Made by a program: the position numbers and the translations under genes. Below, one piece after another: positions 24,473 through 33,179 of a DNA stretch of 33,503 bases. Under the pieces are notes generated by a model. The model ran no database searches, was not told the origin of the DNA, and saw nothing but the letters and a program-made list of their open reading frames with translations. The DNA comes from Brevibacillus daliensis. GTDB lineage: Bacteria > Bacillota > Bacilli > Brevibacillales > Brevibacillaceae. The DNA lies in NCBI RefSeq assembly GCF_021245735.1, contig NZ_JAJISB010000009.1:1-33503 (forward strand), in the 5' to 3' direction. Within the stretch, counting starts at the first letter, position 1; every line of letters begins with the position of its first letter.

Positions 24473-24636
24473 TGTTACACCTGCATTCGTTTCTTTGATT
24501 ATATTGACTATAATTTATATCAGAAATCTACTTTCTATACAGCAGGTGAACAGAAAAAATATTATTTCGCTATTTAATCGAAATAACCAAAGTAAACTAT
24601 CAAGTGATTGAAAATTACGAAAAAAGGGGAATTGAA

Positions 24637-25500
24637 ATGAAATTTTACATGGTTGATGTCTTTGCAGAAAACAAATTTGAGGGGAATCAGTTGGCTGTTT
24701 GTATTCCTGATGGGAATATAGACGAAAAGGAAATGCAGGAAATTGCTAAAGAAATAAATTTCTCAGAGACAACTTTCATTATGCCGGGATTACAAGCAAA
24801 TGGTGGGTATGATGTAAAGATTTTTACGCCTGACTCAGAAATTCCGTTTGCAGGACATCCTACAATTGGTACTGCGTATATCATTAAACGTTTTTTGGAA
24901 GATAATAAAGCTACAGAAATTAAACTAAACCTTAACGTTGGACAAGTTCCGGTGGCATTTAATGAGCAATATGCCTGGATGACACAAAATCAACCTGTTT
25001 TTGGTCCAAAAATAGACATTGAAACTATTGCAAAAACACTACAAATTGATTCAAATGATATAAATACTGAACTTCCAATTCAAGTTGTTTCAACTGGTTT
25101 CCCAAGCATTATTGTAAATATAAAGACTTTGGATGCAGTAAATCGGTGTAAAATAAATCATCAGTTATATGATGAACTGTTAGAGGAAATAGGAAATGCC
25201 AATCTTCTTGTGTTTGCTTTAGAAACGGTTAACCTAGAAAATGATCTACACGCAAGGGTTTTTATGTTTACGTCGGGACATTTAGAAGACCCTGCAACTG
25301 GAAGTGCCAATGGAAATTTAGCAGGTTATTTATTAGAACATAACTTTTTCAATAGTAATGAAATAAACTATGATGTTGAACAAGGTTATTCCATTGGGAG
25401 GCAATCACTATTGAAAGTAAAAGCTAATAATAAGGATGGAAACTTTTCCATACAAGTAGGCGGCAGGATTTTTGTTGTTGCTGAAGGTAAGTGGTTGTAA
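24637..25500 (+). CDS. PhzF family isomerase-like protein
   Basis: 287 aa, normal for the family. The fold is diaminopimelate-epimerase-like. The catalytic Glu is E44 in EINFSETTFI. Other hallmarks are IFTPDSEIPFAGHPTIGTA and, in the second half, DPATGSANGNLAGYL. Known: PhzF isomerises a phenazine precursor, but most Firmicute members have no known substrate and no phenazine genes are near, so no specific role is given. AAGGGGA (24624-24630) lies 6 nt before ATG 24637; an upstream in-frame GTG at 24604 lacks a site. It is divergent from the gerA operon, sharing a 164-nt gap. Confidence 0.92.
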   Translation: MKFYMVDVFAENKFEGNQLAVCIPDGNIDEKEMQEIAKEINFSETTFIMPGLQANGGYDVKIFTPDSEIPFAGHPTIGTAYIIKRFLEDNKATEIKLNLNVGQVPVAFNEQYAWMTQNQPVFGPKIDIETIAKTLQIDSNDINTELPIQVVSTGFPSIIVNIKTLDAVNRCKINHQLYDELLEEIGNANLLVFALETVNLENDLHARVFMFTSGHLEDPATGSANGNLAGYLLEHNFFNSNEINYDVEQGYSIGRQSLLKVKANNKDGNFSIQVGGRIFVVAEGKWL

Positions 25501-25574
25501 TCATTTCTTTTCAATGATTCAAAGTTGATGAATATTTAAGTAAAGCCAAAAAGTGGAAGGAAGAATATGAGAAG

Positions 25575-26162
25575 TTGAGAAATATCGTTCTTGACTGTGA
25601 GCTGACCGAAGAATTTAAGTGGATGCATCCTTGTTACACGTTTGAGAAAAAAAACATAGTTTTAATACATGGATTTAAAGAATATTGTGCGCTTTTGTTT
25701 CACAAAGGTGCCTTGTTACAGGATGCCCATGGGATTTTAATCCAACAAACGGAGAATGTACAGGCGGCGCGCCAGATTCGGTTCACCAATGTTCAAGAAA
25801 TAGTTAAAATGGAAACCATCTTGAAAGCCTATATTTATGAAGCCATTGAAGTTGAAAAAGCCGGTTTGGAAGTGAAATTTAAAAAGCAGAAAGAATTCAT
25901 AATTCCTGAAGAACTTCAAAATAAATTCGATGAAATCCCTGCTTTTAAAACTGCTTTTGAAGCATTGACGCCGGGACGGCAAAGAGCATACATTCATTAT
26001 TTTTCTCAACCCAAACAATCCAAAACTCGAGAGTCAAGGGTTGAAAAATATATCCAGCAAATTCTCAATGGAAAGGGATTAAATGATTGCACTTGTGGAC
26101 TATCTCAAAAGCAGCCCAACTGTGACGGCTCGCACAAGTCATTCGATAAGAAAATAAATTAA
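25575..26162 (+). CDS. YdeI-like DUF1801 protein with C-terminal CDGSH motif, N-terminus damaged
   Basis: The frame carries a DUF1801 block (EFKWMHPCYTFEKKNIVLIH then FKEYCALLFHKGALL), the YdeI helical region (FEALTPGRQRAYIHYFSQPK, then ESRVEKYIQQIL) and a C-terminal CTCGLSQKQPNCDGSHK. The last matches the CDGSH pattern CxCx2(S/T)x3PxCDGxH, which binds a [2Fe-2S] cluster. Homology to YdeI proteins continues upstream in frame to 25521 (KVDEYLSKAKKWKEEYEKLR), but there is a TGA at 25515 and no ATG, GTG or TTG before TTG 25575, so the normal start is gone. TTG 25575 has only a distant AAGGAAG. The gene may be dead or make a shortened protein. Function of YdeI is not established. Confidence 0.75.
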   Translation: MRNIVLDCELTEEFKWMHPCYTFEKKNIVLIHGFKEYCALLFHKGALLQDAHGILIQQTENVQAARQIRFTNVQEIVKMETILKAYIYEAIEVEKAGLEVKFKKQKEFIIPEELQNKFDEIPAFKTAFEALTPGRQRAYIHYFSQPKQSKTRESRVEKYIQQILNGKGLNDCTCGLSQKQPNCDGSHKSFDKKIN

Positions 26163-26306
26163 TCAAACTTTAAGATATTACCTCACTTTGCGTTCATTCG
26201 AACTCCTTTTAGATCACAGGAAACACTCAATCAAATAATTTAAAATGGAAAAAGCAAAGCATTGGGCTATTTAAAGGTGCTCACGTTGCGTCTATGAAAA
26301 TTTATT

Positions 26307-26429
26307 GCAGTTGATAGAGACAATAATATTGTTGGTATGATTGAAACATTTGATTGTGATCGGAAAAATGGTAGCTTCGATTATTATCTAGCTGTATTTG
26401 AACGGTATCATGCAGAATATCTCTTGTAA
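26307..26429 (+). pseudogene. GNAT acetyltransferase fragment
   Basis: The frame reads AVDRDNNIVGMIETFDCDRK then NGSFDYYLAVFERYHAEYLL and stops. In intact Bacillus GNAT proteins the equivalent is VGMINTFDCDRKNGTFKYGI followed by the acetyl-CoA-binding RGKGYA loop, which is missing here. The upstream part is also unrecognisable. A terminator follows 11 nt later. Confidence 0.6.
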
Positions 26430-26439
26430 AAAATTTTAA

Positions 26440-26479
26440 AAACCGATTCTTCCTTAGCATAGGAAAAATCGGTTTTTTT
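26440..26479. terminator. Terminator shared by the GNAT remnant and the small membrane gene
   Basis: A 15-bp stem with one mismatch (26440-26454 with 26461-26475), loop TAGCAT, and T run to 26479; the A-rich left side would give T on the minus strand. Confidence 0.8.
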
Positions 26480-26500
26480 GTTCCAGAAATTGGACCTGGA

Positions 26501-26722
26501 TTAAGTAAAAAAGTCAATCAACCGAAAAACACCCCAAATAGCAAAAGCTATAAAAGTCCAAATAAGCAGTCTTAACCACCAAGGTCTCTTTTGTTGTTGC
26601 TGCTTTTCTTGAACATCTTGTTTCCTATTTTTCAGTATTAATGGCAACTGCGAAGCGGCAATAGCAACGATGCCTGAAAATATCCAAAACCGCATTGTTT
26701 TCTTGTTTCCATCAGTTCTCAT
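26501..26722 (-). CDS. Small membrane protein, two predicted TM helices, unknown
   Basis: 73 aa. AGGAGGG lies about 9 nt before ATG 26722. The first helix, about residues 11-30 (RFWIFSGIVAIAASQLPLIL), is followed by a charged Lys/Gln-rich linker (KNRKQDVQEKQQQQKRP). The second helix, about 48-68, is WWLRLLIWTFIAFAIWGVF, and the protein ends DFFT. The charge pattern places the linker in the cytoplasm. I do not recognise a family. It faces the GNAT remnant and shares its terminator. Confidence 0.7.
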   Translation of the reverse strand: MRTDGNKKTMRFWIFSGIVAIAASQLPLILKNRKQDVQEKQQQQKRPWWLRLLIWTFIAFAIWGVFRLIDFFT

Positions 26723-26993
26723 TTTGATTTGCCCTCCTAATAATGCACAGTATTCCCAAATAGGAGTGCAAACGAAGCTCCATAAAAATACACGATTACG
26801 TTATTTCTAGGTATACCTCTAATGAAAGGAAGAGCAATAAGGAATAAAAAAACTGATCCACGTGAATCAATTGGATAACAACTGGTAAGAATATCCGTGT
26901 AACTGTTTGAGATTGCGCGTAGGCTTTACGAACAAAAACAAACAATTTTTTTTATAAAATCAAGATCAATCAGTTGTAGGGGAAACCTCTAAT

Positions 26994-27140
26994 ATGGTTA
27001 AAAGAGGAATTGAAAATGCAACAGATGCTGCACAGAGTGCTTTAGAAGCTACTAGCGATTCTACGCAAGCTGCAGTTGAGGCAACGTCTGAAACTTTTAA
27101 TATAGGTGCTAATAATGAAACTGAAAAGCAAAATCAGTAA
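26994..27140 (+). CDS. 48-residue Ala/Thr/Glu-rich amphipathic protein, unknown
   Basis: AGGGGA (26978-26983) lies 10 nt before ATG 26994. The product begins MVKRGIENATDAAQSALEAT and continues with DSTQAAVEATSETF, a regular, probably amphipathic helix with repeats of the A-x-x-A/T type, and ends in an Asn/Gln-rich tail. It has no Cys and no hydrophobic segment. The composition recalls LEA-like or small spore proteins, but no family motif is certain. The frame is open about 45 nt further upstream without a start. Three hairpins follow, the last a terminator at 27241-27266, which supports a real transcript. Confidence 0.5.
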   Translation: MVKRGIENATDAAQSALEATSDSTQAAVEATSETFNIGANNETEKQNQ

Positions 27141-27240
27141 CCGAGAAAAAAGTAAAAATGGTTTTCGACAATGCTATTAATCGAAAAACCCTGATTTCAC
27201 CACGGTAGGGTAACTGAATGGAGAAACCAAGTTACACACA

Positions 27241-27266
27241 CCCTCGTTACGGCGGGGGATTTTTTC
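27241..27266 (+). terminator. Terminator after a series of hairpins
   Basis: CCCTCG (27241-27246) pairs with CGGGGG (27253-27258; one G-U), followed by T residues to 27266. Upstream ACCCT/AGGGT and GTAACT/AGTTAC hairpins precede it. Confidence 0.8.
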
Positions 27267-27307
27267 TTTCTTTGTAACTAATAGATATTTGTTAGACCTA
27301 TTGGTAA

Positions 27308-27535
27308 GCAATATACATTGTTATTTTTCATAAAGCGAGGTTAGATGTTGTACAGCATAATTGGTTTTTAGAGAGCTTATTTGAAGAAAGCAGTAGAAGA
27401 AGGGGAAAAGATGAGAAATCAGTAGAGGAATTTTTTGAACGACCGATTTTACATCGGCAGATTAACGGTGACGAAGTGTATATCCCTTTAGATTTAGTTC
27501 GGTTAGGTTGGATCGTTGAGTCAATAATTATGTAA
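27308..27535 (+). pseudogene. 75-codon frame without a start codon, unrecognised
   Basis: An open frame between TAA 27305 and TAA 27533-27535 reads LDVVQHNWFLESLFEESSRR and, later, SVEEFFERPILHRQINGDEV and YIPLDLVRLGWIVES. It looks like real protein, with balanced charge and hydrophobic periodicity, but it contains no ATG or TTG and only a late GTG. It is probably the 3' part of a gene whose 5' end was deleted. I do not recognise the family. Confidence 0.4.
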
Positions 27536-27647
27536 ATATGGACTTGTTGAGTATATTGTGCTAGTGACGCAAAGATACTTATTGATTTCCACAGGCGGAC
27601 TTTATGGAAACTATCTACATAATCAAATATCTGGAGATCAAAAATGT

Positions 27648-27692
27648 AAGGGCCATCCCTTAGTCAATTACATGACTTTTGGGACAGCCCTT
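27648..27692 (-). terminator. Interrupted hairpin after the MFS gene
   Basis: Three stem blocks, GGGC/GCCC, TCCC/GGGA and AGTC/GACT, separated by small internal loops, span 27648-27692. On the minus strand it ends in CTTACATTTTTG. It may terminate the MFS gene about 100 nt upstream. The GGGCTGTCCCAAAAG arm also resembles ends of some Firmicute insertion sequences. Confidence 0.45.
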
Positions 27693-27793
27693 TCCCGATT
27701 GTTACAGGATCTTTACTGCTTTTCAGACGTTTAAACGATCTACCACGGACCGGACATACCATTTAGAATCATGGCCTTGTTCATGATAATAGG

Positions 27794-28981
27794 TTACCTT
27801 GTTTCATGCTTAACAATCTTTTTGCTTACAAGGACCATGATTGTCGCCAGTACGAGAAAATACATAGGCATCGTTACTAATGAATCATTGTGAAGGTAAC
27901 TCATGCCACTCGTAATAAGGCTGACAATAACGTAGTAACCCAATCCAAAAATGGCACCCGCTGTACCAAGTACATCACTATAATTGATAAGCGCCAAACT
28001 TAGGCAGTTAGGAATAGCCATACCAATCCCCAGTAGGAGGATAAAGATGCAGACTACCATTAAACCCAAAAATATTACGGAAGGGCTCATTCCATAAAAA
28101 GCGAGACCTGTGAACAATACTGCTCCCACAGCAGTTACCGTGGTGCCAATAAGGATGATTTTTTCTGCTGGGAATCTAGTAAGCAGTTTTTTCGAAAACA
28201 TTGCACCGAATATGGAAGACATCGCCACAAAAATACCAAAAAAACCGAACATGCCAGGACTCATGTGAAAAAATTCAATAAAAATAAATGGGGCTTCGGC
28301 ATAGTAACTAAATATTATGCCATTTGTCGTTCCGATGAGAAACCCAAATGCCCATATTTTACTGTCATAAACCAAGCGCTTAGCCACAGAAAGTGTGTTT
28401 ATATTTGAAGGTTTTGACACTCTTGTCTCAGGCAAAGAAACAAACGTGTACATAAAAATGGCAACGCTCATAACAACAAGAGTGAAGAAAACAGCCCTAA
28501 AACCAAGCGATTGATCTATCCACCCGCCAATTAATGGCCCAATTGCCGGGGTAAAGGCAAGAGCTGCAGAAATTTGTGCAAACACTGCATGACGTTTGGC
28601 TCCTTCGATACTCTCGCGCAGAATGGTTTGTGTAACCACTGAACCGGTACTAGCGCCAAAAGCCTGAATGAATCGGCTCACCAATAACCATTCAGCCGAG
28701 TCAGACAGGTAACACCCTAAGCTTCCTACTCCATAAACTAAAATTCCCCAAAGCAATGCGGGACGCCGTCCTATGGAATCAGAAAGCCTTCCCCAGCAAA
28801 AAACTCCAAAGGCGAAACCTAGGAAGTAAATACTGAGTGTCAGTTGGATCATGTTACTACTTGCTTGTAGGCTATTGGCTATATCCGGTAATGAAGGTGT
28901 GTATATCGTTTCACTAATTTGTGGGAAACCCACAAGGATAATTAACAGCAACAATGATGGTGTTGAGATTTTATTTTTCAC
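27794..28981 (-). CDS. Bcr/CflA-type MFS multidrug exporter
   Basis: 395 aa from GTG 28981, which follows GGGGG by 9 nt; an in-frame TTG 29014 lacks a site. Twelve membrane helices are predicted. Family marks are TIYTPSLPDIANSLQAS in the first loop, FGVFCWGRLSDSIGRRPALL (motif A, loop 2-3), LLVSRFIQAFGASTGSVV (motif B, helix 4) and LAFTPAIGPLIGGWI (motif C, helix 5, antiporter signature). Known relatives export bicyclomycin, sulfonamides or cysteine. No regulator adjoins; the gene is divergent from the PEP-mutase-like gene across 362 nt. The substrate is unknown. Confidence 0.92.
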   Translation of the reverse strand: MKNKISTPSLLLLIILVGFPQISETIYTPSLPDIANSLQASSNMIQLTLSIYFLGFAFGVFCWGRLSDSIGRRPALLWGILVYGVGSLGCYLSDSAEWLLVSRFIQAFGASTGSVVTQTILRESIEGAKRHAVFAQISAALAFTPAIGPLIGGWIDQSLGFRAVFFTLVVMSVAIFMYTFVSLPETRVSKPSNINTLSVAKRLVYDSKIWAFGFLIGTTNGIIFSYYAEAPFIFIEFFHMSPGMFGFFGIFVAMSSIFGAMFSKKLLTRFPAEKIILIGTTVTAVGAVLFTGLAFYGMSPSVIFLGLMVVCIFILLLGIGMAIPNCLSLALINYSDVLGTAGAIFGLGYYVIVSLITSGMSYLHNDSLVTMPMYFLVLATIMVLVSKKIVKHETR

Positions 28982-29014
28982 TTCTAATATCCCCCTATAA
29001 TTCGAAAATCTCAA

Positions 29015-29343
29015 TTAGCTTATATTGAAATTACGGAATTGGGGGTTTGCATTTAATTAATCTAGTAAATGAGAGCATCATTTTTCACCTTGTATTCTCT
29101 GTATTCTTATAGGGGGGAGATATAACAAGCATTATAGCAAGATTTCGAGAGTATAACCATGTACGCTTTAATAGATAAATCATTTATTAGGAAAATAATT
29201 GATGTAAATACAAGGGGTGAGGGTCTTAATAGAGTAGTCATTGATAACTTCACTCTTTTGTTTCGACCATAAGAGCAAGAATGAGGACGAATTAGATATA
29301 GATTCGTTGTAGAATGGGGTACAAACAAAGAGGAGGAATTAAA
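29015..29343. other. Divergent promoter region, no gene seen
   Basis: An AT-rich gap between the minus-strand MFS gene and the plus-strand PEP-mutase-like gene. The minus-strand frame covering part of it runs into the coding strand of the next gene and has no family features. No clean -35/-10 pair or operator palindrome was found. Confidence 0.4.
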
Positions 29344-30132
29344 ATGGCGAAAATTCAGGAATTTAATGAGCTTCATAATTCAAAGGAGATCTTCCTTTTA
29401 GGAAATGCGTGGGATCTGCTATCTGCCTTAACTCTCGAAAAGGAAGGATTAAAAGCCATTGGTACGACGAGTTGGGGAATTGCCAACTCCCTTGGATATG
29501 CGGATGGTGAATTGATTGATTTTGATAGACATTTGGGTATAATCAAATCGATCACTGAAAATGTGAAAATCCCTGTTTCTGCAGATATTGAGGCTGGCTA
29601 TGGTGAAGACGTGGAAACGATTGTTGATAATGTATTAAGGACTGCCGATGTTGGGGTGGTAGGAATTAATATTGAGGATTCACTCAAAAAACAAAAAGGG
29701 TTAAGAGAAATATCGCTGCACTGTAACCTTTTATCAAAAATTAGAACGGCGTTAGATCAGAATGGCTATAAAGATTTTTATATTAATGCTAGGATAGATA
29801 CTTATTTTCAAATGGAAAGCCCTTTCTTGGAATGCATTGATCGTGCAAAGGTGTATGTGGAGAGTGGGGCTAGTGGGATTTTTGTCCCTGGTTTGACCGA
29901 AGATGATGAGATTAAGGAAATCGCTATACATGTAAACGTTCCTCTTAATGTCTTATCTGTACCCGGCTTAACAAATTGTAGTAAGATTAAAGAATTAGGG
30001 GTTAAACGCTTAAGCTTTGGAAATGCACTATCTGATAAGAGTATTGCCTATTTAGAAAAGTGCGCGAGACAAATATGGGAGTCAAAAGATACTTCACTTT
30101 TATATGAGGATGACGAGCTCAATGGTTTGTAA
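29344..30132 (+). CDS. Isocitrate lyase/phosphoenolpyruvate mutase family protein
   Basis: 262 aa, normal for the small members of this TIM-barrel superfamily. Early blocks are LGNAWDLLSA and IGTTSWGIANSLGYADGE. The metal/substrate motif SADIEAGYG (D81, E83) and VGINIEDS follow, then FYINARIDTYF (R in the active site) and GIFVPGL. Known: the superfamily makes or breaks C-C or P-C bonds of alpha-hydroxy acid or 2-oxoacid substrates; members of this subgroup mostly lack an assigned substrate. AGGAGGA lies a few nt before ATG 29344. The 3' end overlaps adaA, which makes co-transcription certain if both are expressed. Confidence 0.9.
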   Translation: MAKIQEFNELHNSKEIFLLGNAWDLLSALTLEKEGLKAIGTTSWGIANSLGYADGELIDFDRHLGIIKSITENVKIPVSADIEAGYGEDVETIVDNVLRTADVGVVGINIEDSLKKQKGLREISLHCNLLSKIRTALDQNGYKDFYINARIDTYFQMESPFLECIDRAKVYVESGASGIFVPGLTEDDEIKEIAIHVNVPLNVLSVPGLTNCSKIKELGVKRLSFGNALSDKSIAYLEKCARQIWESKDTSLLYEDDELNGL

Positions 30133-30694
30133 AACTAATCTTTCATTTGATGAAATGTGGGAGAAAATCATTGCTTGTGATAAAACGTATGATGGGATAT
30201 TTTTTACGGCAGTGATAACAACAAAAATATATTGCAGACCTTCCTGTAGATCTAGAAAACCCCAAAAAATAAATGTTGAATTCTACCATGACATCAATGA
30301 GGTTGAGAAGGCGGGCTTTCGAGCCTGTAAGAGATGTCAGCCAGAGGTCGTTCATTCCCCGCATATTGGTCTTGTAAATAATGTAATTGCCTTCTTAGTA
30401 AATCACTATAAACAAAAGCTGGTCTTACAGGATGTTGCGAATCATGTTGGTGTAAGCTCTTATTATCTTGAACGATTATTTAAACAAGAAACATCAGAAA
30501 CTCCGCGTACATATTTGGAAAAAATACGAGTCGATAAGGCAGCACACCTTCTTAAAACCACGGATCGAACGAATCTTGAGATTTGCTATGAAGTTGGTTT
30601 CCAGAGTCCATCAAATTTTTATAAGGTGTTTCGGCTTATAAAAAAATGCTCACCTACAGAATATCGAAATCTTGAAGGTAAGGAGCTACCGTAA
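30122..30694 (+). CDS. adaA: Methylphosphotriester-DNA methyltransferase / AraC-type activator AdaA
   Basis: 190 aa from ATG 30122 (an in-frame ATG at 30104 is also possible; neither has an ideal site, and coupling with the upstream gene is likely). The N-terminal Ada zinc domain shows IYCRPSCRSRKP and FRACKRCQP: C38, C42, C69 and C72 bind zinc. C38 is the expected methyl acceptor, as in E. coli Ada. The C-terminal AraC helix-turn-helix reads LVLQDVANHVGVSSYYLERL then FKQETSETPRTYL, with NLEICYEVGFQSPSNFYKVF. Known: AdaA takes methyl groups from phosphotriesters and then activates the adaptive alkylation response. The adaB/ogt and alkA partners are not here. Confidence 0.92.
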   Translation: MVCKTNLSFDEMWEKIIACDKTYDGIFFTAVITTKIYCRPSCRSRKPQKINVEFYHDINEVEKAGFRACKRCQPEVVHSPHIGLVNNVIAFLVNHYKQKLVLQDVANHVGVSSYYLERLFKQETSETPRTYLEKIRVDKAAHLLKTTDRTNLEICYEVGFQSPSNFYKVFRLIKKCSPTEYRNLEGKELP

Positions 30695-31080
30695 TGAATT
30701 GATCACGAATCATATATTGAAATTTGTCCACCTGTGGAATTTTAATTATGAAGAGTGTTTAGTGTTCTTAAACAGATCTGATCAATGCAGCTTAAAATAA
30801 GTAGCATGATTGATCAGCAAATAGAAACAAGAATTTTCAATAATCGGGTGATAATACTCTCATAGAAGATCTATGTAGAGATGCTAGAGATTGCATACAA
30901 ACTGTAAAGCACCTGGCATAGGATAATAATTCACATTAGCTTTTTAGTAATAAATGTACACTAGCAATAAAACAGACTTACTCAGTTAACGGGGCAGTTT
31001 TGTGAAAGAAGGGCATTCATTTATTGTATAGAAATTATCATATTACTTATAAATCGAGAATGAAAGTAAGGAGGGTGTTT
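30695..31080. other. 386-nt intergenic region, no gene seen
   Basis: Contains TGATCAAT (30779-30786) inverted as ATTGATCA (30809-30816), with GC next to each arm, and a short AAAAC/GTTTT stem near 30970-31000. No family features in any frame. AAGGAGGG at about 31068-31075 belongs to the next gene. Confidence 0.45.
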
Positions 31081-32778
31081 ATGTCTAATATCTCAGGATT
31101 CCTAGAGTGTAATGGGGTGAATAATTTTTATGATACAAAAAAAATGGAAGATAAACTACAAACACTTCTTCAACATGACATTTCTTCTGTTTCTGAATTA
31201 GAGAGGTGGCTAGTTGAGGAACGTTTATTATTTGCTGAAGTTGAAGAACTAATAACTAGTCATCAAATCAACTTTTATAAGGATACGAAGAACACAAATA
31301 ATCGCGACTTATATATGTATGACCAAACCAATATCCAGCCACTTCTTACAAAATATAGTGCAGAGTTTGATAAGAAATTTAGCAATTGTCCGTTCTCAAA
31401 ATTGCTGGAAGATGAAAAATATGGATATATGCGTAAAGTAAGGCTAGAAAAGAGTAAGATGTTTAATGAAAAAAATATCTCGCTTACTGTGAGGGAACAA
31501 GAGTTAATAACCAAATACAGAGAAATTTTGGCTGGTATAACAATTGAATGGGATGGCGAAACAAAATCTTATTCCTACATAAAAGCAATGTTAGATAGTC
31601 CAAATAGGCAAATTCGGGAACGAGCATGGCGCGCTTTATCTGAGTCGCATACGCAAGTAAAACCTGCTGTAGACCATATTATGAATGAACTTGTAAAATT
31701 ACGTCATCAAATGGCACGTAATGCTGGATTTAGCAATTATCGTGACTATATATTTAAACTAAAAAATAGAGAATACAGTATTCAAGATTGTTACACTTTT
31801 CATGAATCTGTTGAAAGGTATGTTATCCCAGCATGGAAACGTTTGGCGAAGCTCTTTGAAATAGAACTTGGTATAGAAAAGTATCGTCCATGGGATCTCA
31901 GTCCTTGTACATTACAAAAATCTCCATTCAACAATTTAAATGATTTATTGGATGGAGTAGAAAAAATGCTTGGTAAGACTGATCCATATTTCCAGGAGAG
32001 ATTTCAGTACATTCGAAAGCAAGGATTAATTGATGTGGGGGAGCGAAAGAATAAAGCGCCAGGAGCTGTTTGTTTTACATTACCAAAAACAAAAAATGTA
32101 TTCATTTATTCCAACTTTAGCCCATCGTTTAATGCTATTAATGCTCTTATACATGAATTAGGTCATGCAATCCATTTTTATAAGCAGTTTGCTAATGAGA
32201 GTAGTATGCAAGAACAATATCTTCGTGAGGAAGTAGCTGAACTTTACTCCCATAGTTTAGAACTAATGTTGATGGACAAACTTGATATTTTTTACCCTGA
32301 ACACAATGAATGCAAGAAAGCTCAGCGTGAACAAATGCATCGTGCATTTTCTATGCTAATTTCTCCACTAGCAGGAGACTTATTCCAACATTGGCTCTAT
32401 ACTAATCCATACCATTCACCCGAAGAACGGGATGCAAAATATCTTGAAATCAGCAAAAGATTCCAGTATTCATCAGTTGATATTTTAGGTTTCGAGGCAG
32501 AAATTGGAACACGTTGGATTGAGTCTTTCCACTATTTTCAGTATCCTTTCTATAATATAGAATATGCAATATCACAACTAGGAGCGTTACAACTGTTTCA
32601 AATCTATCGCGAGAATCCAGAGAAAGCTATCACTTTCTTTAAAGAAGGCGCAAGTATGGATTGGAATTTACCGATCGCGGAGATTTATCGAAATACAGGT
32701 GTTAATTTTGACTTCTCTGAACAAACCATAAAAAATATCTCCGAAGTCATTATTAATATGATTGAAGATTTAAAGTAA
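31081..32778 (+). CDS. M3 family oligoendopeptidase (PepF-like)
   Basis: 565 aa, typical of oligoendopeptidase F-like enzymes. The zinc motif HELGHAIH begins at H358 (H358, E359, H362), and the third ligand is E387 in REEVAELYSHSLELML, 29 residues after H358 as in other M3 enzymes. The C-terminal block DWNLPIAEIYRNTGVNFDF is also typical. Known: these cytoplasmic enzymes cut short peptides. The frame extends to TTG 31024, but AAGGAGGGTG with ATG 31081 fixes the start (MSNISGFLECNG). A terminator follows 50 nt later; it is a single-gene unit. Confidence 0.93.
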   Translation: MSNISGFLECNGVNNFYDTKKMEDKLQTLLQHDISSVSELERWLVEERLLFAEVEELITSHQINFYKDTKNTNNRDLYMYDQTNIQPLLTKYSAEFDKKFSNCPFSKLLEDEKYGYMRKVRLEKSKMFNEKNISLTVREQELITKYREILAGITIEWDGETKSYSYIKAMLDSPNRQIRERAWRALSESHTQVKPAVDHIMNELVKLRHQMARNAGFSNYRDYIFKLKNREYSIQDCYTFHESVERYVIPAWKRLAKLFEIELGIEKYRPWDLSPCTLQKSPFNNLNDLLDGVEKMLGKTDPYFQERFQYIRKQGLIDVGERKNKAPGAVCFTLPKTKNVFIYSNFSPSFNAINALIHELGHAIHFYKQFANESSMQEQYLREEVAELYSHSLELMLMDKLDIFYPEHNECKKAQREQMHRAFSMLISPLAGDLFQHWLYTNPYHSPEERDAKYLEISKRFQYSSVDILGFEAEIGTRWIESFHYFQYPFYNIEYAISQLGALQLFQIYRENPEKAITFFKEGASMDWNLPIAEIYRNTGVNFDFSEQTIKNISEVIINMIEDLK

Positions 32779-32828
32779 AAGAATATAGTCACGATAAAAG
32801 CTAATACTGAATTATTTTACTGGTCTTT

Positions 32829-32865
32829 AAAAGGCGATACTACAATAAAAGTAGCATCGCCTTTT
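32829..32865 (+). terminator. Terminator of the oligoendopeptidase gene
   Basis: A 15-bp stem with one mismatch (32829-32843 with 32851-32865), 7-nt A-rich loop, ending in TTTT and TGTCTT. Confidence 0.82.
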
Positions 32866-32993
32866 GTCTTATTCAAAGTAGAATTAAATGAACTTATTAT
32901 TTTTCTATTCTTACTAGTGAACTTGTTGAAATACGGAGTCAATTATTAAACGATAAGATATTACGATAGTTTGGGGATAATTATTGAGCTTTC

Positions 32994-33022
32994 TTGGACA
33001 AATGCTGGCTATAGTTTATATA
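32994..33022 (+). promoter_or_regulatory. Sigma-A-type promoter candidate
   Basis: TTGGAC (32994-32999), a 17-nt spacer, and TATATA (33017-33022). It would give a leader of about 150 nt for the secreted-protein gene at 33180. Nothing else lies in the gap 32866-33179. Confidence 0.5.
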
Positions 33023-33179
33023 CAGATGAAACTTTATTAAGGAATAATATGTAGTAGACATCCTCAGCTTTCCCACAACTTTTCCATAAGGTGGACATTT
33101 ACCCGACATATTAGCCTAGTAAATTGGACTTGTAAGAAGTTGTTCTTGCAAAACTAACTTATGAAGGAGTTTGATTCGA

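Noticed and set aside
24473-24603. Sigma-G promoter for the gerA operon
   Set aside because: A forespore promoter is expected, but no -35/-10 pair with proper spacing could be identified by eye.
27170-27258. Possible guanidine-II (mini-ykkC) riboswitch because two hairpin regions contain ACGG
   Set aside because: The loops are too large, the stems do not place ACGR as a tetraloop, and no guanidine exporter or related gene follows.
27648-27692. Complete insertion sequence end
   Set aside because: One arm resembles known IS termini, but there is no partner inverted repeat, no transposase and no target duplication.
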